A stretch of 64,000 nt of DNA, from contig NC_067204.1 in assembly GCF_026262505.1 (NCBI RefSeq), positions 11,984,522 to 12,048,521 on the forward strand, given 5' to 3'. The position numbers were made by a program, and so were the translations under genes. The notes under the pieces were generated by a model. That model was not told the DNA's origin, searched no databases, and was given only the letters and a program-made list of their open reading frames with translations. This DNA comes from Trichomonas vaginalis G3 (Eukaryota; Parabasalia; Trichomonadida; Trichomonadidae). Of this stretch, positions 39,001 to 47,622 are shown piece by piece; position 1 is the first letter of the stretch; the number at the start of each line of letters is the position of its first letter.

Positions 39001-39840
39001 TTACTCTTCCTCTTTGAAGTTGTCAAAATACTCTGTTATCTTTTCCTTCAGTAGCGGCAAATCTTCTTTGAATGTAAGTATTGTACAACCTTTCATATCA
39101 TAGTGTGTTTGAGGTAACGTATCTTGAACTATCTGTTTAACATCTTCATTCGGTGTCATTGAAATCGGTAAGTTTTCGCGATAGAACCAATTTCTGTCAG
39201 ATTTGTAAATCTTAGCAAGGTCGTAAAAGCTTTTGTTGTTTCTTCTGACTAAATGCAACATAACCATATCTCTGTCTTCTTCATTTTCCATCTCTTCAGT
39301 GTAAATCATATACTTATAGTTCTTTTCCTTTCCTTTTGGTACCGAACATGGTATTCTTTTCTGTATGTTTTTGTCTTTTGCTTCAAGCTTGTTCTCTAGC
39401 TCTTCACGTTCTTGTCTATGAAGTTCGTCAAGAAGTCTGTAAATATACCAAGCGTAACGAGGTGAAGCCCACATTGCAACTGCATTTACAAGAAGTCTAT
39501 GTACATACCAACCTCTCAAACCATTTGGCAAATTTTTACGATTTTCATAGAGTTTTGGCGACCCCGGTTTTTCTCCCACTCGCTGTTCTTCACTGTTTTC
39601 AGAAAAAAGTCTGTCTCGCTGTGCTTCGCTCAAAAGTTCTTGTGTGCTTTGGTTTTTGAACCAATCGTCTGTATGTTTAGTATCTGGAGCAAAACATGCT
39701 GTCAAAATACTTTGCATTTGGTACATGTCATCTTTGACCGAACGAATGAGACGTAACTGTTTGTTAAACTGAACCCACTCATATTCTTCACTTATGGCTT
39801 CATGAACGATAGCAGTTGTTGTGTTCTCTGATGTTGACAT
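39001..39840 (-). CDS. KilA-N domain protein, 279 aa (copy B)
   Basis: The ATG at 39840 (MSTSENTTTAIVHEAISEE) is supported by copy A; the frame extends further upstream without homology. The KilA-N core WYVHRLLVNAVAMWASPRY lies at about residues 114-132. It is followed by a charged linker and a conserved C-terminal region. It is likely a DNA-binding regulator, by family. A stretch of this gene around 39535-39595 is the probable source of the 54-bp repeats at 40647. Confidence 0.75.
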   Translation of the reverse strand: MSTSENTTTAIVHEAISEEYEWVQFNKQLRLIRSVKDDMYQMQSILTACFAPDTKHTDDWFKNQSTQELLSEAQRDRLFSENSEEQRVGEKPGSPKLYENRKNLPNGLRGWYVHRLLVNAVAMWASPRYAWYIYRLLDELHRQEREELENKLEAKDKNIQKRIPCSVPKGKEKNYKYMIYTEEMENEEDRDMVMLHLVRRNNKSFYDLAKIYKSDRNWFYRENLPISMTPNEDVKQIVQDTLPQTHYDMKGCTILTFKEDLPLLKEKITEYFDNFKEEE

Positions 39841-39928
39841 TTCTGTTCTTACATACAAAATAAAAAAATAAAAAAAAATAAAATTAGCGTTATTTTCTAT
39901 CTTGTATAAAAGACCAAAAATAAACGCT

Positions 39929-40543
39929 TTACATGTATTTTTCAGCAACTTCGTCAAATACTTTTATAGCTTTGTCGATCTCATCTACTTCAAACGTTTC
40001 TTTACCTTTTATGGGAGCACCATACCTTTTCTCAAAAACTTCAAGCAGTTCTGTTTCAGCAGCTCTCATATCGTTAACAAACGCAACCTTAACTCTATTG
40101 ACTATACTGTCATATCTTTGAGTTATATTAAATGTTCTTCCTATCTTATATCTCTTTGTATTGAAGTCCTTCGGTTTCTGAACGATGTAAAGTAAGCCCT
40201 CACTGCAACGTTCCGTATCGAATGAACCATATGTTATGAAATTATATCCAACAACTGGGTCAATCCAGAACAAAACTACTGGTATAAGACTTTTGTCTAT
40301 AAGATATGCTCTTGTTCCATAGAATCTTACCGATATCATCAGCTCAGGATTTTTTGTCAAAATTTTCTGAGTAGAAGCATTTTTAACCCAGTCGTGTGCT
40401 TTCTTTCCTTCAGATAGTGTTAAAATGTCTGACAAAGAATATTTTTTGTATTTCTTTGAGTATCTTACGTTTAAATCACCTATTCTAACCACTTTGGTCT
40501 CATTGTCTATCTTTTTAACTGTTTCAAACTCAGTGCTTGTCAT
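39929..40543 (-). CDS. KilA-N-like/T5orf172 (GIY-YIG-type) fusion protein, 204 aa
   Basis: The N-terminal half carries KilA-N-like features (a short sheet region RYSKKYKKYSLSDIL and later IPVVLFWIDPVVGYNF). The C-terminal half (LLYIVQKPKDF, RYKIGRTFNITQRYDSIV) matches the T5orf172/MUG113 branch of the GIY-YIG nuclease fold. This fusion is common in phages, baculoviruses and giant viruses. It lies head-to-tail with the larger KilA-N gene. Copy A has no equivalent in view. Its function is probably DNA binding with a possible nuclease activity, inferred from the family. Confidence 0.75.
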   Translation of the reverse strand: MTSTEFETVKKIDNETKVVRIGDLNVRYSKKYKKYSLSDILTLSEGKKAHDWVKNASTQKILTKNPELMISVRFYGTRAYLIDKSLIPVVLFWIDPVVGYNFITYGSFDTERCSEGLLYIVQKPKDFNTKRYKIGRTFNITQRYDSIVNRVKVAFVNDMRAAETELLEVFEKRYGAPIKGKETFEVDEIDKAIKVFDEVAEKYM

Positions 40544-40646
40544 TTCCTGTTCTTACATACAAAATAAAAAAAAATATTTTAAAAAAACTAGCGTTAATTT
40601 TTTTTTTTATCTTCTTATAAAAGATATGATTTCATAGAGTTTTTTT

Positions 40647-40808
40647 CACGATTTTCATGAGTTTTATGCGACTGGGGTTTTTCTCCCACTCGCATTTTTT
40701 CACGATTTTCATGAGTTTTAGGCGACTACGGTTTTTTCCGTACTCGCAATTTTTTACGATTTTCATGAGTTTTAGGCGACCCCGGGAAAAGTCGGGGTCG
40801 CAAACATA
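40647..40808. repeat. Three 54-bp tandem repeats derived from the KilA-N gene
   Basis: Units start at 40647, 40701 and 40755 and share ACGATTTTCATGAGTTTTA followed by GGCGAC. They match 39537-39595 inside the KilA-N gene (ACGATTTTCATAGAGTTTTG, GGCGACCCCGG, CTCCCACTCGC). So a coding segment was copied into this intergenic region and multiplied there. Confidence 0.8.
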
Positions 40809-41031
40809 TGAGGAAATTCATGAAATTTGGTCATTTACTCAGCAAAAATATATTTTAGGTGGAACCAGGTCCCTCGGTCCCTCGGTCCCTCGGTCAACTA
40901 ACATCTTTTTGAAAATGGTGACAACATGACATTTTGACAACAGTCCAGGAAATAAACTTCTTCGTATATGTTTTGTCATGATTTCATCGTCAATGAGCGT
41001 AAATCAGACAAAAATATATTTTATGTTAGCA

Positions 41032-41045
41032 TGTTAGATCTAACA
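41032..41045. repeat. Palindrome TGTTAGATCTAACA, left side, first
   Basis: This is a perfect 14-bp palindrome within GTTAGCATGTTAGATCTAAC. It recurs at 41205-41218 and, mirrored, at 42293-42306, with a partial fourth copy at 42486-42496. CAAAAATATATTTTATGTTA precedes it each time on the gene-distal side. Confidence 0.85.
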
Positions 41046-41204
41046 CGTTTTCTAACCTCTTTTCTCACCTCTTGAATTTTGTATAAAAGATATGATTTCA
41101 GGGATTTTTTTTATGAAGTGTAAAAGTTCTCTTCGTCAAAAAAATACAGTTATATAATGAAATTTGGTCATTTTACTCGGCAAAAATATATTTTATGTTA
41201 GCAT

Positions 41205-41218
41205 GTTAGATCTAACAC
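41205..41218. repeat. Palindrome TGTTAGATCTAACA, left side, second
   Basis: This is the second copy on the left, 31 bases from the 3' end of the 41249 gene. The 35-40 bp around it are a direct repeat of the sequence around 41032. Confidence 0.85.
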
Positions 41219-41248
41219 GTTTTCTAACCTCTTTTCTAACATAACTAT

Positions 41249-42163
41249 TTACAAGCGTTTTACATGGTATATGTTGCGATGGTTCATGACTTTAAACAGT
41301 TTTGTAGCTACTATTTCTTCACGAAGGATATCAAAAGTTTTAACAATATTGAATGTATCTTTATACTTCTTCTTGACGTCAGATAGAAGGAAATCGTCAG
41401 CAGTTGGATAGTTTTTGTTCAGAAATGTCAACATGTCCATTTTATCTTCTGCTGGTTTCTCTGCTTCTTTCTTTAAATCTGCATAGTCGTTTCGCATACG
41501 TTCTATCTCTTTGACGGAGTAGTTATATTTCCTCATTGCTGCTTTACATTTTGAACATTGTGGGTTCATTTTAGCATTGTACATTGAAATAAAACCAGCT
41601 AGAACAACTAAGGCGTCAATGGTTTTCTTTAACTCAAAAGTTGCTGGTTTTATCTGTTCGTTCCATACTTTACCTCTTTTATCTTTATCTCTTATCTGCC
41701 ATACACATTTTGCAACTAACGAAACAAAGTTGTCGTAGGTCTTAAATTCTTCAGATTTATATATGTCAGAAACATTTTTATATACCATATCGCAGTCTTT
41801 GTCCATGACTTTGTGGTTGCAATGAAATCCAAGAAACTCATAGTTTACCTTACGTATGAACTTCTTGGTTTCTACTGAGTCAGTTGCTTTGACTTCTATT
41901 TCATCGAATTCAGGAATAGTAAGCTTTTGTTGTTGTATTTCAGGAAGTTTAGGTAGATGGTCAATAATATCCTGCATTTCATAAAGATATTCTTCATTTG
42001 TTTCATCTTTCGCAGTGCAGTCTAAATCTCCTTGGAGAAGTTCCTGCTTTATCTTCTGGATTTCTGTTTCGAAAGTATATGAAGAAGGAATGAAGCTTTT
42101 CATCTCTACTAACATTGAAGTTGGGTTCATGACTAACGAGTTTGGTGCTGTTGTTGCTAACAT
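41249..42163 (-). CDS. CxxC protein inside the nested cassette, 304 aa, unknown function
   Basis: The ATG at 42163 starts MLATTAPNSLVMNPTSM. An acidic N-terminal section precedes a conserved-looking middle (FLGFHCNHKVMDKDCDMVY). A PQCSKCKAAMRKY motif with paired cysteines at about residues 207-210 follows, then a helical C-terminal half with many charged residues. A zinc-binding role is possible, as histidine and cysteines occur upstream as well. I do not recognise a family. It is the only gene of the nested cassette. Confidence 0.55.
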   Translation of the reverse strand: MLATTAPNSLVMNPTSMLVEMKSFIPSSYTFETEIQKIKQELLQGDLDCTAKDETNEEYLYEMQDIIDHLPKLPEIQQQKLTIPEFDEIEVKATDSVETKKFIRKVNYEFLGFHCNHKVMDKDCDMVYKNVSDIYKSEEFKTYDNFVSLVAKCVWQIRDKDKRGKVWNEQIKPATFELKKTIDALVVLAGFISMYNAKMNPQCSKCKAAMRKYNYSVKEIERMRNDYADLKKEAEKPAEDKMDMLTFLNKNYPTADDFLLSDVKKKYKDTFNIVKTFDILREEIVATKLFKVMNHRNIYHVKRL

Positions 42164-42292
42164 GTTCTTACAATAAAAATAAAAAATATTTTTTTAAAAA
42201 AACTAACTTTATTTTTTATGTTTTTTATGAAAGTGTCAAAACTCATGAATTTCGAGAGTTTTCTACGATGTTAGAAAAGTGGTTAGAAAACG

Positions 42293-42306
42293 TGTTAGAT
42301 CTAACA
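42293..42306. repeat. Palindrome TGTTAGATCTAACA, right side
   Basis: This is the mirrored copy upstream of the 41249-42163 gene, which starts at 42163 on the minus strand. With the partial copy at 42486 it completes the symmetrical layout of the cassette. Confidence 0.85.
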
Positions 42307-42689
42307 TGCTAACATAAAATATATTTTTGCCGAAAAAAATGAGTTTTGGTTGAAAAACAGGTGGAGCCAAAAGTGGCTCGACCTCAAAACAAGCATTTTG
42401 TGAAGAATATACCAACCGCCAGAATGTCGACGGTTGCTTTTTATACAAAATTCAACAGGTGAAAAAAGAGGTGAGAAAAGAGGTGAGATCTAACATGCTA
42501 ACATAAAATATATTTTTCAATACTTTTTCAGCACAAAACATATACGATGAAATCTATCTCCTGTGTTGTTGTCTAAATGTCATGTTGTCACACTTTTTCA
42601 GAGAAGTTAAAATGACCGAGGGACCGAGGGACCGAGGGACCTGGTGACGTAGTGACACCTAAAACCATCTAACCTAAACATCTCATTTT

Positions 42690-43550
42690 TCAATACTTTT
42701 TCAGCACTTTTCCGTAGTTGTATATGAAAGACAATTCGAGATAAAAGTCATAGTACAATGGTATTATATGCTGCACACCGTTTGTTGTGAACCAGACTTG
42801 AAAGTCAGAGAAACTGTTACTAGGTGGTTCGTAGAATTTAGAAGCAAAGTCATAAAAGTCCTTACCGATACAAAGAAAACTGTTGTTGCTTGAACTGAAA
42901 CTTGCATGACACATGACATTTTGAGGATCGAACACGTTTCTATAAACTGTCAAATCTGTTGGTGGGAGTATAAATTTAAATGGACCATCTGGTGGTAATG
43001 GTTCGTTCTGGTTTAGTAACCGAAGAAATTGTGCCCAAGAACGTTTGTCCACCCCCCAATATAAAAACTCTGTATCTCTTGGAGGGTTATTTTCAATCCT
43101 TTGAAATGAAACGGTGGAGTTCATCTTATCGTATTCTAGTTTTAGATAGTATGTTCCATTTAGTAAAGAGTCGTATTTTTCTTGAAATTCCCAGTAGTAT
43201 TTGTTTATTTGAGTTTGAAAGTCATTTAGAGTTTTTTCAAGACTTTCGTCTGAACGAATTGTAAAGATTTTCATTTCGTCAAATTTTTCTATTAGACCGT
43301 CAGAACCTTTATACTGACCATGAAAATATACCGCGAACATAAACGCGTTAGTTCTATTTGAAAACAAAACTCTTCTAAATCCTATTGCCTTTGCATCTGA
43401 AGGACTTTGAAGCCAACGAACTGGATAGTCAAACCTGTAAGCTCCGGATAAAATTTCTTCATCTGATATAGTCCTACCAGCGTTTGTAAAGATATAGTCT
43501 AACGGTTTTGTATCTGCTACTTTTGTTCTTTGTTTTTCAACCTGAAGCAT
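42690..43550 (-). CDS. Unknown protein, 286 aa, paralogue of the 50112 gene
   Basis: The protein begins MLQVEKQRTKVADTKPLDYI. It shares blocks with the product at 50112-50958: YRFDYPVRWLQSPS against YRFDYPLRWLRDPS, a KAIGFRR block, and FSDFQVWFTTNG against ISDFQVWFTTDG. The body looks beta-rich, like a capsid or receptor-binding protein, but no family is recognised. The 3' end (GKVLKKY) is repeated at 42514-42535 inside the nested cassette arm. This paralogue sits in the cargo island, the other near the element end. Confidence 0.6.
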   Translation of the reverse strand: MLQVEKQRTKVADTKPLDYIFTNAGRTISDEEILSGAYRFDYPVRWLQSPSDAKAIGFRRVLFSNRTNAFMFAVYFHGQYKGSDGLIEKFDEMKIFTIRSDESLEKTLNDFQTQINKYYWEFQEKYDSLLNGTYYLKLEYDKMNSTVSFQRIENNPPRDTEFLYWGVDKRSWAQFLRLLNQNEPLPPDGPFKFILPPTDLTVYRNVFDPQNVMCHASFSSSNNSFLCIGKDFYDFASKFYEPPSNSFSDFQVWFTTNGVQHIIPLYYDFYLELSFIYNYGKVLKKY

Positions 43551-43586
43551 TTAATATATGTAAAAATATATGGTTTAAAAAACGTT

Positions 43587-44171
43587 TTAAAATGGTATGC
43601 CATATAGCTTCTTGAATTTGTTAAGAAGTATTTGAACGCGTTTTCCATCTGTATCTCTAGTGTTTACATAAGCATAGCCTGCCTTAGTAAAACATACTTG
43701 TAATTTTCTATAGTTTACGCCGGTATAAAAGTAGAAAGAGTCTTGTTCTTCGCTATAGTAGTAAAACTCAAACGTATGCTCGCCATAGTCTGTAATTTCA
43801 ATTGCTTCATCTTCTAGTTCGTCGACAAATTCGAATACTATATCTCTAAATTTGCTTTTGTTCTTATTGTTTTCAGAACAAGTAACCCAACGTAAGTTTT
43901 CAAGTCTATTGTCGTTTCTTATATGGTTTATATGGTCTACAAAAGGTAAATTGTTAGGATTCGGTATAAAATGAGTTGCAATGACAACATGTTTTAAATA
44001 GTTTTTTCCACTCATATTTATAATAGCATATCCGTCATTTCGCTCCCATTCGCTTAAAACTCTTTTTGTCTTTTTGTTTCTGACTTCAAATGACTCACAA
44101 CAGTGAATTTCATATTTCTCATCTAACAAACAAGTTTCCCAACGGTCCTTTCCGACAGACTCAGCGTACAT
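43587..44171 (-). CDS. HNH endonuclease (NUMOD4/HNH_3 type), 194 aa
   Basis: The N-terminal part (RWETCLLDEKYEIHCCESFEV) resembles NUMOD4. The block HVVIATHFIPNPNNLPFVDH followed by INHIRNDNRLENLRWVT is the HNH signature (His, Asn, Asn). A C-terminal domain (FTKAGYAYVNTRDTDGKRVQ) may be an AP2-like or repeat DNA-binding module. Such free-standing nucleases are selfish passengers in phages and giant viruses. It lies next to the polymerase gene, like the unrelated HNH gene of copy A, so this site seems to attract them. Confidence 0.8.
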   Translation of the reverse strand: MYAESVGKDRWETCLLDEKYEIHCCESFEVRNKKTKRVLSEWERNDGYAIINMSGKNYLKHVVIATHFIPNPNNLPFVDHINHIRNDNRLENLRWVTCSENNKNKSKFRDIVFEFVDELEDEAIEITDYGEHTFEFYYYSEEQDSFYFYTGVNYRKLQVCFTKAGYAYVNTRDTDGKRVQILLNKFKKLYGIPF

Positions 44172-44242
44172 TTCAAATAAAATAAAAAAATGTTTTTTTA
44201 AAAAAATGTTTTAAAAAATGTTTTACTATTTCATGCAATGTT

Positions 44243-46396
44243 TTATTTCATACAATGTTTTATTTCTGTCCCGTCTTCAAGTACACCCCAGTACTTGCGC
44301 TTGGAGAGAACATGAACTTCGGAAAATACCTTGTCTAGCTTAAAAAGGCCCATCTTCTCACCGACTAAATCCATTTCAATGAGTTTGTTGTACCCTTCTT
44401 CGTTCGTCATGAGCGCATCGATGTTCTCGTAGTATACCACAACTTTGGATTTGACCTCGGAGAAAAATTTGTTGTAGTTGTCGAGGACTGCCTTTGCGAA
44501 CTGAGGATAAGACCAATGTTCGACAATAGGTTTTACTGTGGTTACTAAGCCATTTTGACCTTCGGTGAACTCGTACTTCAAAACAAAAGGAGAAAACCTT
44601 TCAACAAAGTTGTCGACCTTCTCATAGTGTTTACTCTTCATCGCTTGAGGTTTCTTAATGGAATACCCCCATGTCGAATTCATAAGCAATTTGAGTGTCA
44701 TTGCAAGTTTGGGGTTTGAAGCTTTCCTAATATCATACAGTTGTTGTATGACTTTTCCAACTGTATAGTTCCTTCCCGGGAACTCGCCGTTTTCGTTTGG
44801 AATTCCAGTTGGAATATATTGGACGAACCTCATGTACGCAGCGTTAAGGTCGACATAGTATATCTTTTCGTATGAGTCGAACTTATCGCATCCAATCGGT
44901 CCAGTTCGTGGAAATTCAAGTGAGTCTCTTATCTTCTGAGAAACCTCGCCTGTTATCTCATAAACATCGTCGAAGCAACCTGTTTCATATAAAACCTTCT
45001 GACCTAGCTCAGATGCTCTCCAATACAATTTGACATCAACTGGATGTCTCAATGGAAGTTTGTTTATAGCATCTTGAAGTTCTTGCAACCTCATTGGAAG
45101 TTCTTCTGGTTCAGGTTGGTATCCGAACAATCCAACTCCTTTTGGAGCTGTGTACTTCTTTTGTGCTAGAACTTTGTCTGGAACAACTTTTGGTCTTACT
45201 AACAATGAAAAGTTTGTTTCATCTTTTGGTACAAAAGTTTCTGTCAGCTTGTCATCTGGAATTGGTTCCAACAAGCCTTTCTCGAAAAGAATGTTAACAG
45301 CTCTGACAATGTTGCACTTACCTTTTCCGAACAATGGGTGTGTAAGACTTTCGTTCAACATGAAGTGGTTGTGGACAAGTACAATCTTCAACCATGGCAA
45401 TTTGAAGTCAACTACATAGTCATCGTGCGAAGAACCTTTCTCAGTCGGTATGTTAACGCGGATATTGACATTTGCCAACGGTGCAATTTTTGTCAATTGA
45501 CCTCTAAGAATGTACCTTGTTTTCACACATGACTCAAGATACTTCATCTTCTCTTCTGTAACAAGCCCAGAGTTCCTGAGACATGTAAGAATGCAAGGTT
45601 CGTTGACAATTTTTTCAATTGAATTGTAAATTCCATACCTTGTTAAGTCAATGTCAGACTTATTTCTGAACGGGAAGTATCCAGCATGTTGTCTGACTGC
45701 TTGAGGGTTAGGTTGGTACCATTCGAACTTCACGCTTGCAATTCCTTCAATTGCATTTAAGATGTCTGAGTCGGAGTCAAACATTTGTTCTCTCTTTGTA
45801 GTCTTGAAAGCGTCAAGAAGTTGTGCGGCTGTTTGTTCATTGCCATGTGAGTAGTATATATGACCATCTAAATCTGTTACGGTTAGTCTGAGATTGTATC
45901 CTTTCTTATTTCCGTCTTGAATTGCAGCAAGTACTCCCATGAAGCCTTCTTTGTTCTTTCCTTCGTCAAAGTTTACTGTAAAGGTTCGACCAGAAGTAAT
46001 TTTACTTCTAACCTCGCGATACTTCTCATATGCATATCTTGTTCTTTCCATGGGGGCATGTGCGTCTTCACCTTTTCCTTTTTTCCTCCTCAAAGGATTC
46101 AATTGTTCGTCATGTTTCCAGTAGAATCTGGCAAAGCCGTCGTGTCCTTCAACCTGTGGCTCAGTAACATTGAAAGGCATGTTCATAAGACGTTCTTCTT
46201 CTAACCTCTCCAGTCTGTTTGGATAATTGGCGCGCGCTGTTTCCAAGTCCATCTCATAGGTCAGACCAGCCAGTTTGTCATAGACTTTTATTGGCTTTCC
46301 CTTCCTATATTTAAACTTCTTCGAAACTTTCCAACCATATCTTTCTAACTCTGCTTTTATTCTAGCAGACCTTCTGTCCATTCTATGCGGGGGCAT
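44243..46396 (-). CDS. Protein-primed family B DNA polymerase, about 717 aa (copy B)
   Basis: The ATG at 46396 (MPPHRMDRRSARIKAEL) was chosen; the frame extends upstream without homology. Palm motifs are visible: YYVDLNAAYMRF (motif A region), KLLMNSTWGYSIKK (motif B) and the YYENIDAL region (motif C). The N-terminal 400 residues hold charged, unrecognised domains. This enzyme replicates Polinton DNA from a protein primer. The start is preceded by ATTTTTATAGAAATG. The gene is one long frame here. Confidence 0.88.
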   Translation of the reverse strand: MPPHRMDRRSARIKAELERYGWKVSKKFKYRKGKPIKVYDKLAGLTYEMDLETARANYPNRLERLEEERLMNMPFNVTEPQVEGHDGFARFYWKHDEQLNPLRRKKGKGEDAHAPMERTRYAYEKYREVRSKITSGRTFTVNFDEGKNKEGFMGVLAAIQDGNKKGYNLRLTVTDLDGHIYYSHGNEQTAAQLLDAFKTTKREQMFDSDSDILNAIEGIASVKFEWYQPNPQAVRQHAGYFPFRNKSDIDLTRYGIYNSIEKIVNEPCILTCLRNSGLVTEEKMKYLESCVKTRYILRGQLTKIAPLANVNIRVNIPTEKGSSHDDYVVDFKLPWLKIVLVHNHFMLNESLTHPLFGKGKCNIVRAVNILFEKGLLEPIPDDKLTETFVPKDETNFSLLVRPKVVPDKVLAQKKYTAPKGVGLFGYQPEPEELPMRLQELQDAINKLPLRHPVDVKLYWRASELGQKVLYETGCFDDVYEITGEVSQKIRDSLEFPRTGPIGCDKFDSYEKIYYVDLNAAYMRFVQYIPTGIPNENGEFPGRNYTVGKVIQQLYDIRKASNPKLAMTLKLLMNSTWGYSIKKPQAMKSKHYEKVDNFVERFSPFVLKYEFTEGQNGLVTTVKPIVEHWSYPQFAKAVLDNYNKFFSEVKSKVVVYYENIDALMTNEEGYNKLIEMDLVGEKMGLFKLDKVFSEVHVLSKRKYWGVLEDGTEIKHCMK

Positions 46397-46425
46397 TTCT
46401 ATAAAAATAAAAAAATGTTTTTTCT

Positions 46426-47010
46426 TTACTTTACGTAACCACCCGCTGCCAAAAGTCTTTGACGCCAACCCATACCAGCTAATGAAGGTTGACTTGGTTT
46501 AGTTTCAATACTAAACTTTGGTTTTGGTTTATCTTCAGTTTTTGGCTTCCCTTCTTCTATTGGTTTTTCGTCACTTTTTGGTTCATTTGACTTTACCTCA
46601 CTTGCAGGAACAGTTGTGTCGTCAACATCTTCATAAATATCATATGCCATTTGTTTTTGTTTTCCTTTCAACTTTTTGTGTTTGTTGTAAAGTTTAGAAT
46701 ATTTCGACTCTAAGTCAATGAGATGTTCTATAATGAACTGTTGGTCAGTGAAGTAAACTTTTCCATCTGTTGTCTCGAAAGCTCCTTCAGACTTCAATAT
46801 TTTATTTGTGAGAGTCTGTTTCTTTTTTGAGATACTTGCCGTTCCATTTTTATGAAAAGTGACTTTGTAGTTAGGGTTTGTATTTCCAGACCTGGCACTT
46901 TCTATTATTGAATTTTTCTCTTCATCTGTAAGTTCTTTGACAGGTTTTGACAATGGTTCTGAACTTTTTGTTTGTGGTGTCAAATCTACCGTTTCAACTT
47001 CTTCAGTCAT
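46426..47010 (-). CDS. Acidic/lysine-rich protein, 194 aa (copy B)
   Basis: This is the counterpart of 1168-1751. Coiled and charged sections surround KYSKLYNKHKKLKGKQKQM. A Glu/Lys/Pro tract and the conserved end MGWRQRLLAAGGYVK follow. The start carries the shared leader with the two-codon upstream frame. It precedes the polymerase with a 29-bp gap. The role is unknown; linkage and charge would suit a terminal-protein or DNA-binding function, but nothing proves it. Confidence 0.65.
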   Translation of the reverse strand: MTEEVETVDLTPQTKSSEPLSKPVKELTDEEKNSIIESARSGNTNPNYKVTFHKNGTASISKKKQTLTNKILKSEGAFETTDGKVYFTDQQFIIEHLIDLESKYSKLYNKHKKLKGKQKQMAYDIYEDVDDTTVPASEVKSNEPKSDEKPIEEGKPKTEDKPKPKFSIETKPSQPSLAGMGWRQRLLAAGGYVK

Positions 47011-47029
47011 TTCATCTCAGTAAAAAATT

Positions 47030-47185
47030 TTAGTTTGGTTTGTTTTCAACTGGTTGTTTAGGTTTTTTAAGTCGGTCTAAAACTTCCTGAGGTATAGGAA
47101 GAACTTGACAAACACGTGGTTGTGTAACTGCTGGAAGCCGACAAATCCATCTTGAGCCCATTTGTCTCAATGCTGTATTGTTCAT
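47030..47185 (-). CDS. Small basic protein, 51 aa (copy B)
   Basis: This is the counterpart of 996-1148 (MNNTALRQMGSRWICRLPAV). It is conserved apart from a few residues and has the same leader box before its ATG. A TAAA stop again matches the trichomonad polyadenylation signal. The function is unknown. Confidence 0.6.
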   Translation of the reverse strand: MNNTALRQMGSRWICRLPAVTQPRVCQVLPIPQEVLDRLKKPKQPVENKPN

Positions 47186-47204
47186 TTCATCTCAGTAAAA
47201 AATT

Positions 47205-47606
47205 TTACATTCCCCACGTTTGAGGCGGTTGAGGTTGGTTGTTGTTTACCCACTGTTGTGCATGGTTATATCCTCTGTTAAAGAATCTTTCACCTTGGTC
47301 CATATAGTGCCCTGCTTGGTTATAGTAGTCATTTGCTTTGTTATAGTAGTTTCCTGCTTGTCTTCCTACATTGTCCATCCATCCTTGAACTTTTCCTCTT
47401 GTTTCAGGATTTGGAATAAGATTTGCTGCATCTCGTGCTACATCCCAACCTTTCTGTACGGTTTGTATAATAGGTTGTGCTTTCTCTTTCAGTATACCTA
47501 ATGTACTCAAAATCTTCCTTCCAATTCCAAATGCACCTCTGGCTATTGTTCCCACTGCGGGTAAAAATCTAGATGCAACTCCTGCTAACGCGCCAAATAA
47601 ACCCAT
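47205..47606 (-). CDS. Gly/Ala-rich amphipathic protein, 133 aa (copy B)
   Basis: The protein begins MGLFGALAGVASRFLPAVG. A hydrophobic Gly/Ala-rich first 35 residues, a basic helical middle and a Tyr/Gln/Asn-rich tail ending QPPQTWGM are seen. The N-terminus could insert in membranes, as do some minor virion proteins of non-enveloped viruses, but this is analogy only. Its start faces the integrase start across 16 bases. Confidence 0.6.
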   Translation of the reverse strand: MGLFGALAGVASRFLPAVGTIARGAFGIGRKILSTLGILKEKAQPIIQTVQKGWDVARDAANLIPNPETRGKVQGWMDNVGRQAGNYYNKANDYYNQAGHYMDQGERFFNRGYNHAQQWVNNNQPQPPQTWGM

Positions 47607-47622
47607 TTCTTATAGGATAAAA
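47607..47622. promoter_or_regulatory. 16-bp divergent spacer before the integrase
   Basis: TTCTTATAGGATAAAA separates the start codons of the amphipathic-protein gene and the integrase. TATAGGATAAAA to one side and TTTTATCCTATA to the other make it usable in both directions. Copy A keeps a similar 17-bp spacer at 559-575. Confidence 0.5.

Larger units (their letters stand above)
40853..42664. mobile_element. Nested palindromic cassette with Polinton-like arms, 1.8 kb
   Basis: The left arm 40853-41066 and the right arm 42480-42664 are imperfect inverted repeats of about 200 bp. The outer 90 bp of each arm copies the Polinton terminal repeat (triple GGTCCCTC, then AACATGACATTTTGACAACA). The inner part holds TATATGTTTTGT and the GTTAGCATGTTAGATCTAAC motif, twice per side and mirrored. 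TTTTAGGTG marks both outer ends. One gene (41249-42163) lies inside. It may be a small non-autonomous satellite that uses the Polinton's ends, or the product of an end-copying event. Confidence 0.6.
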
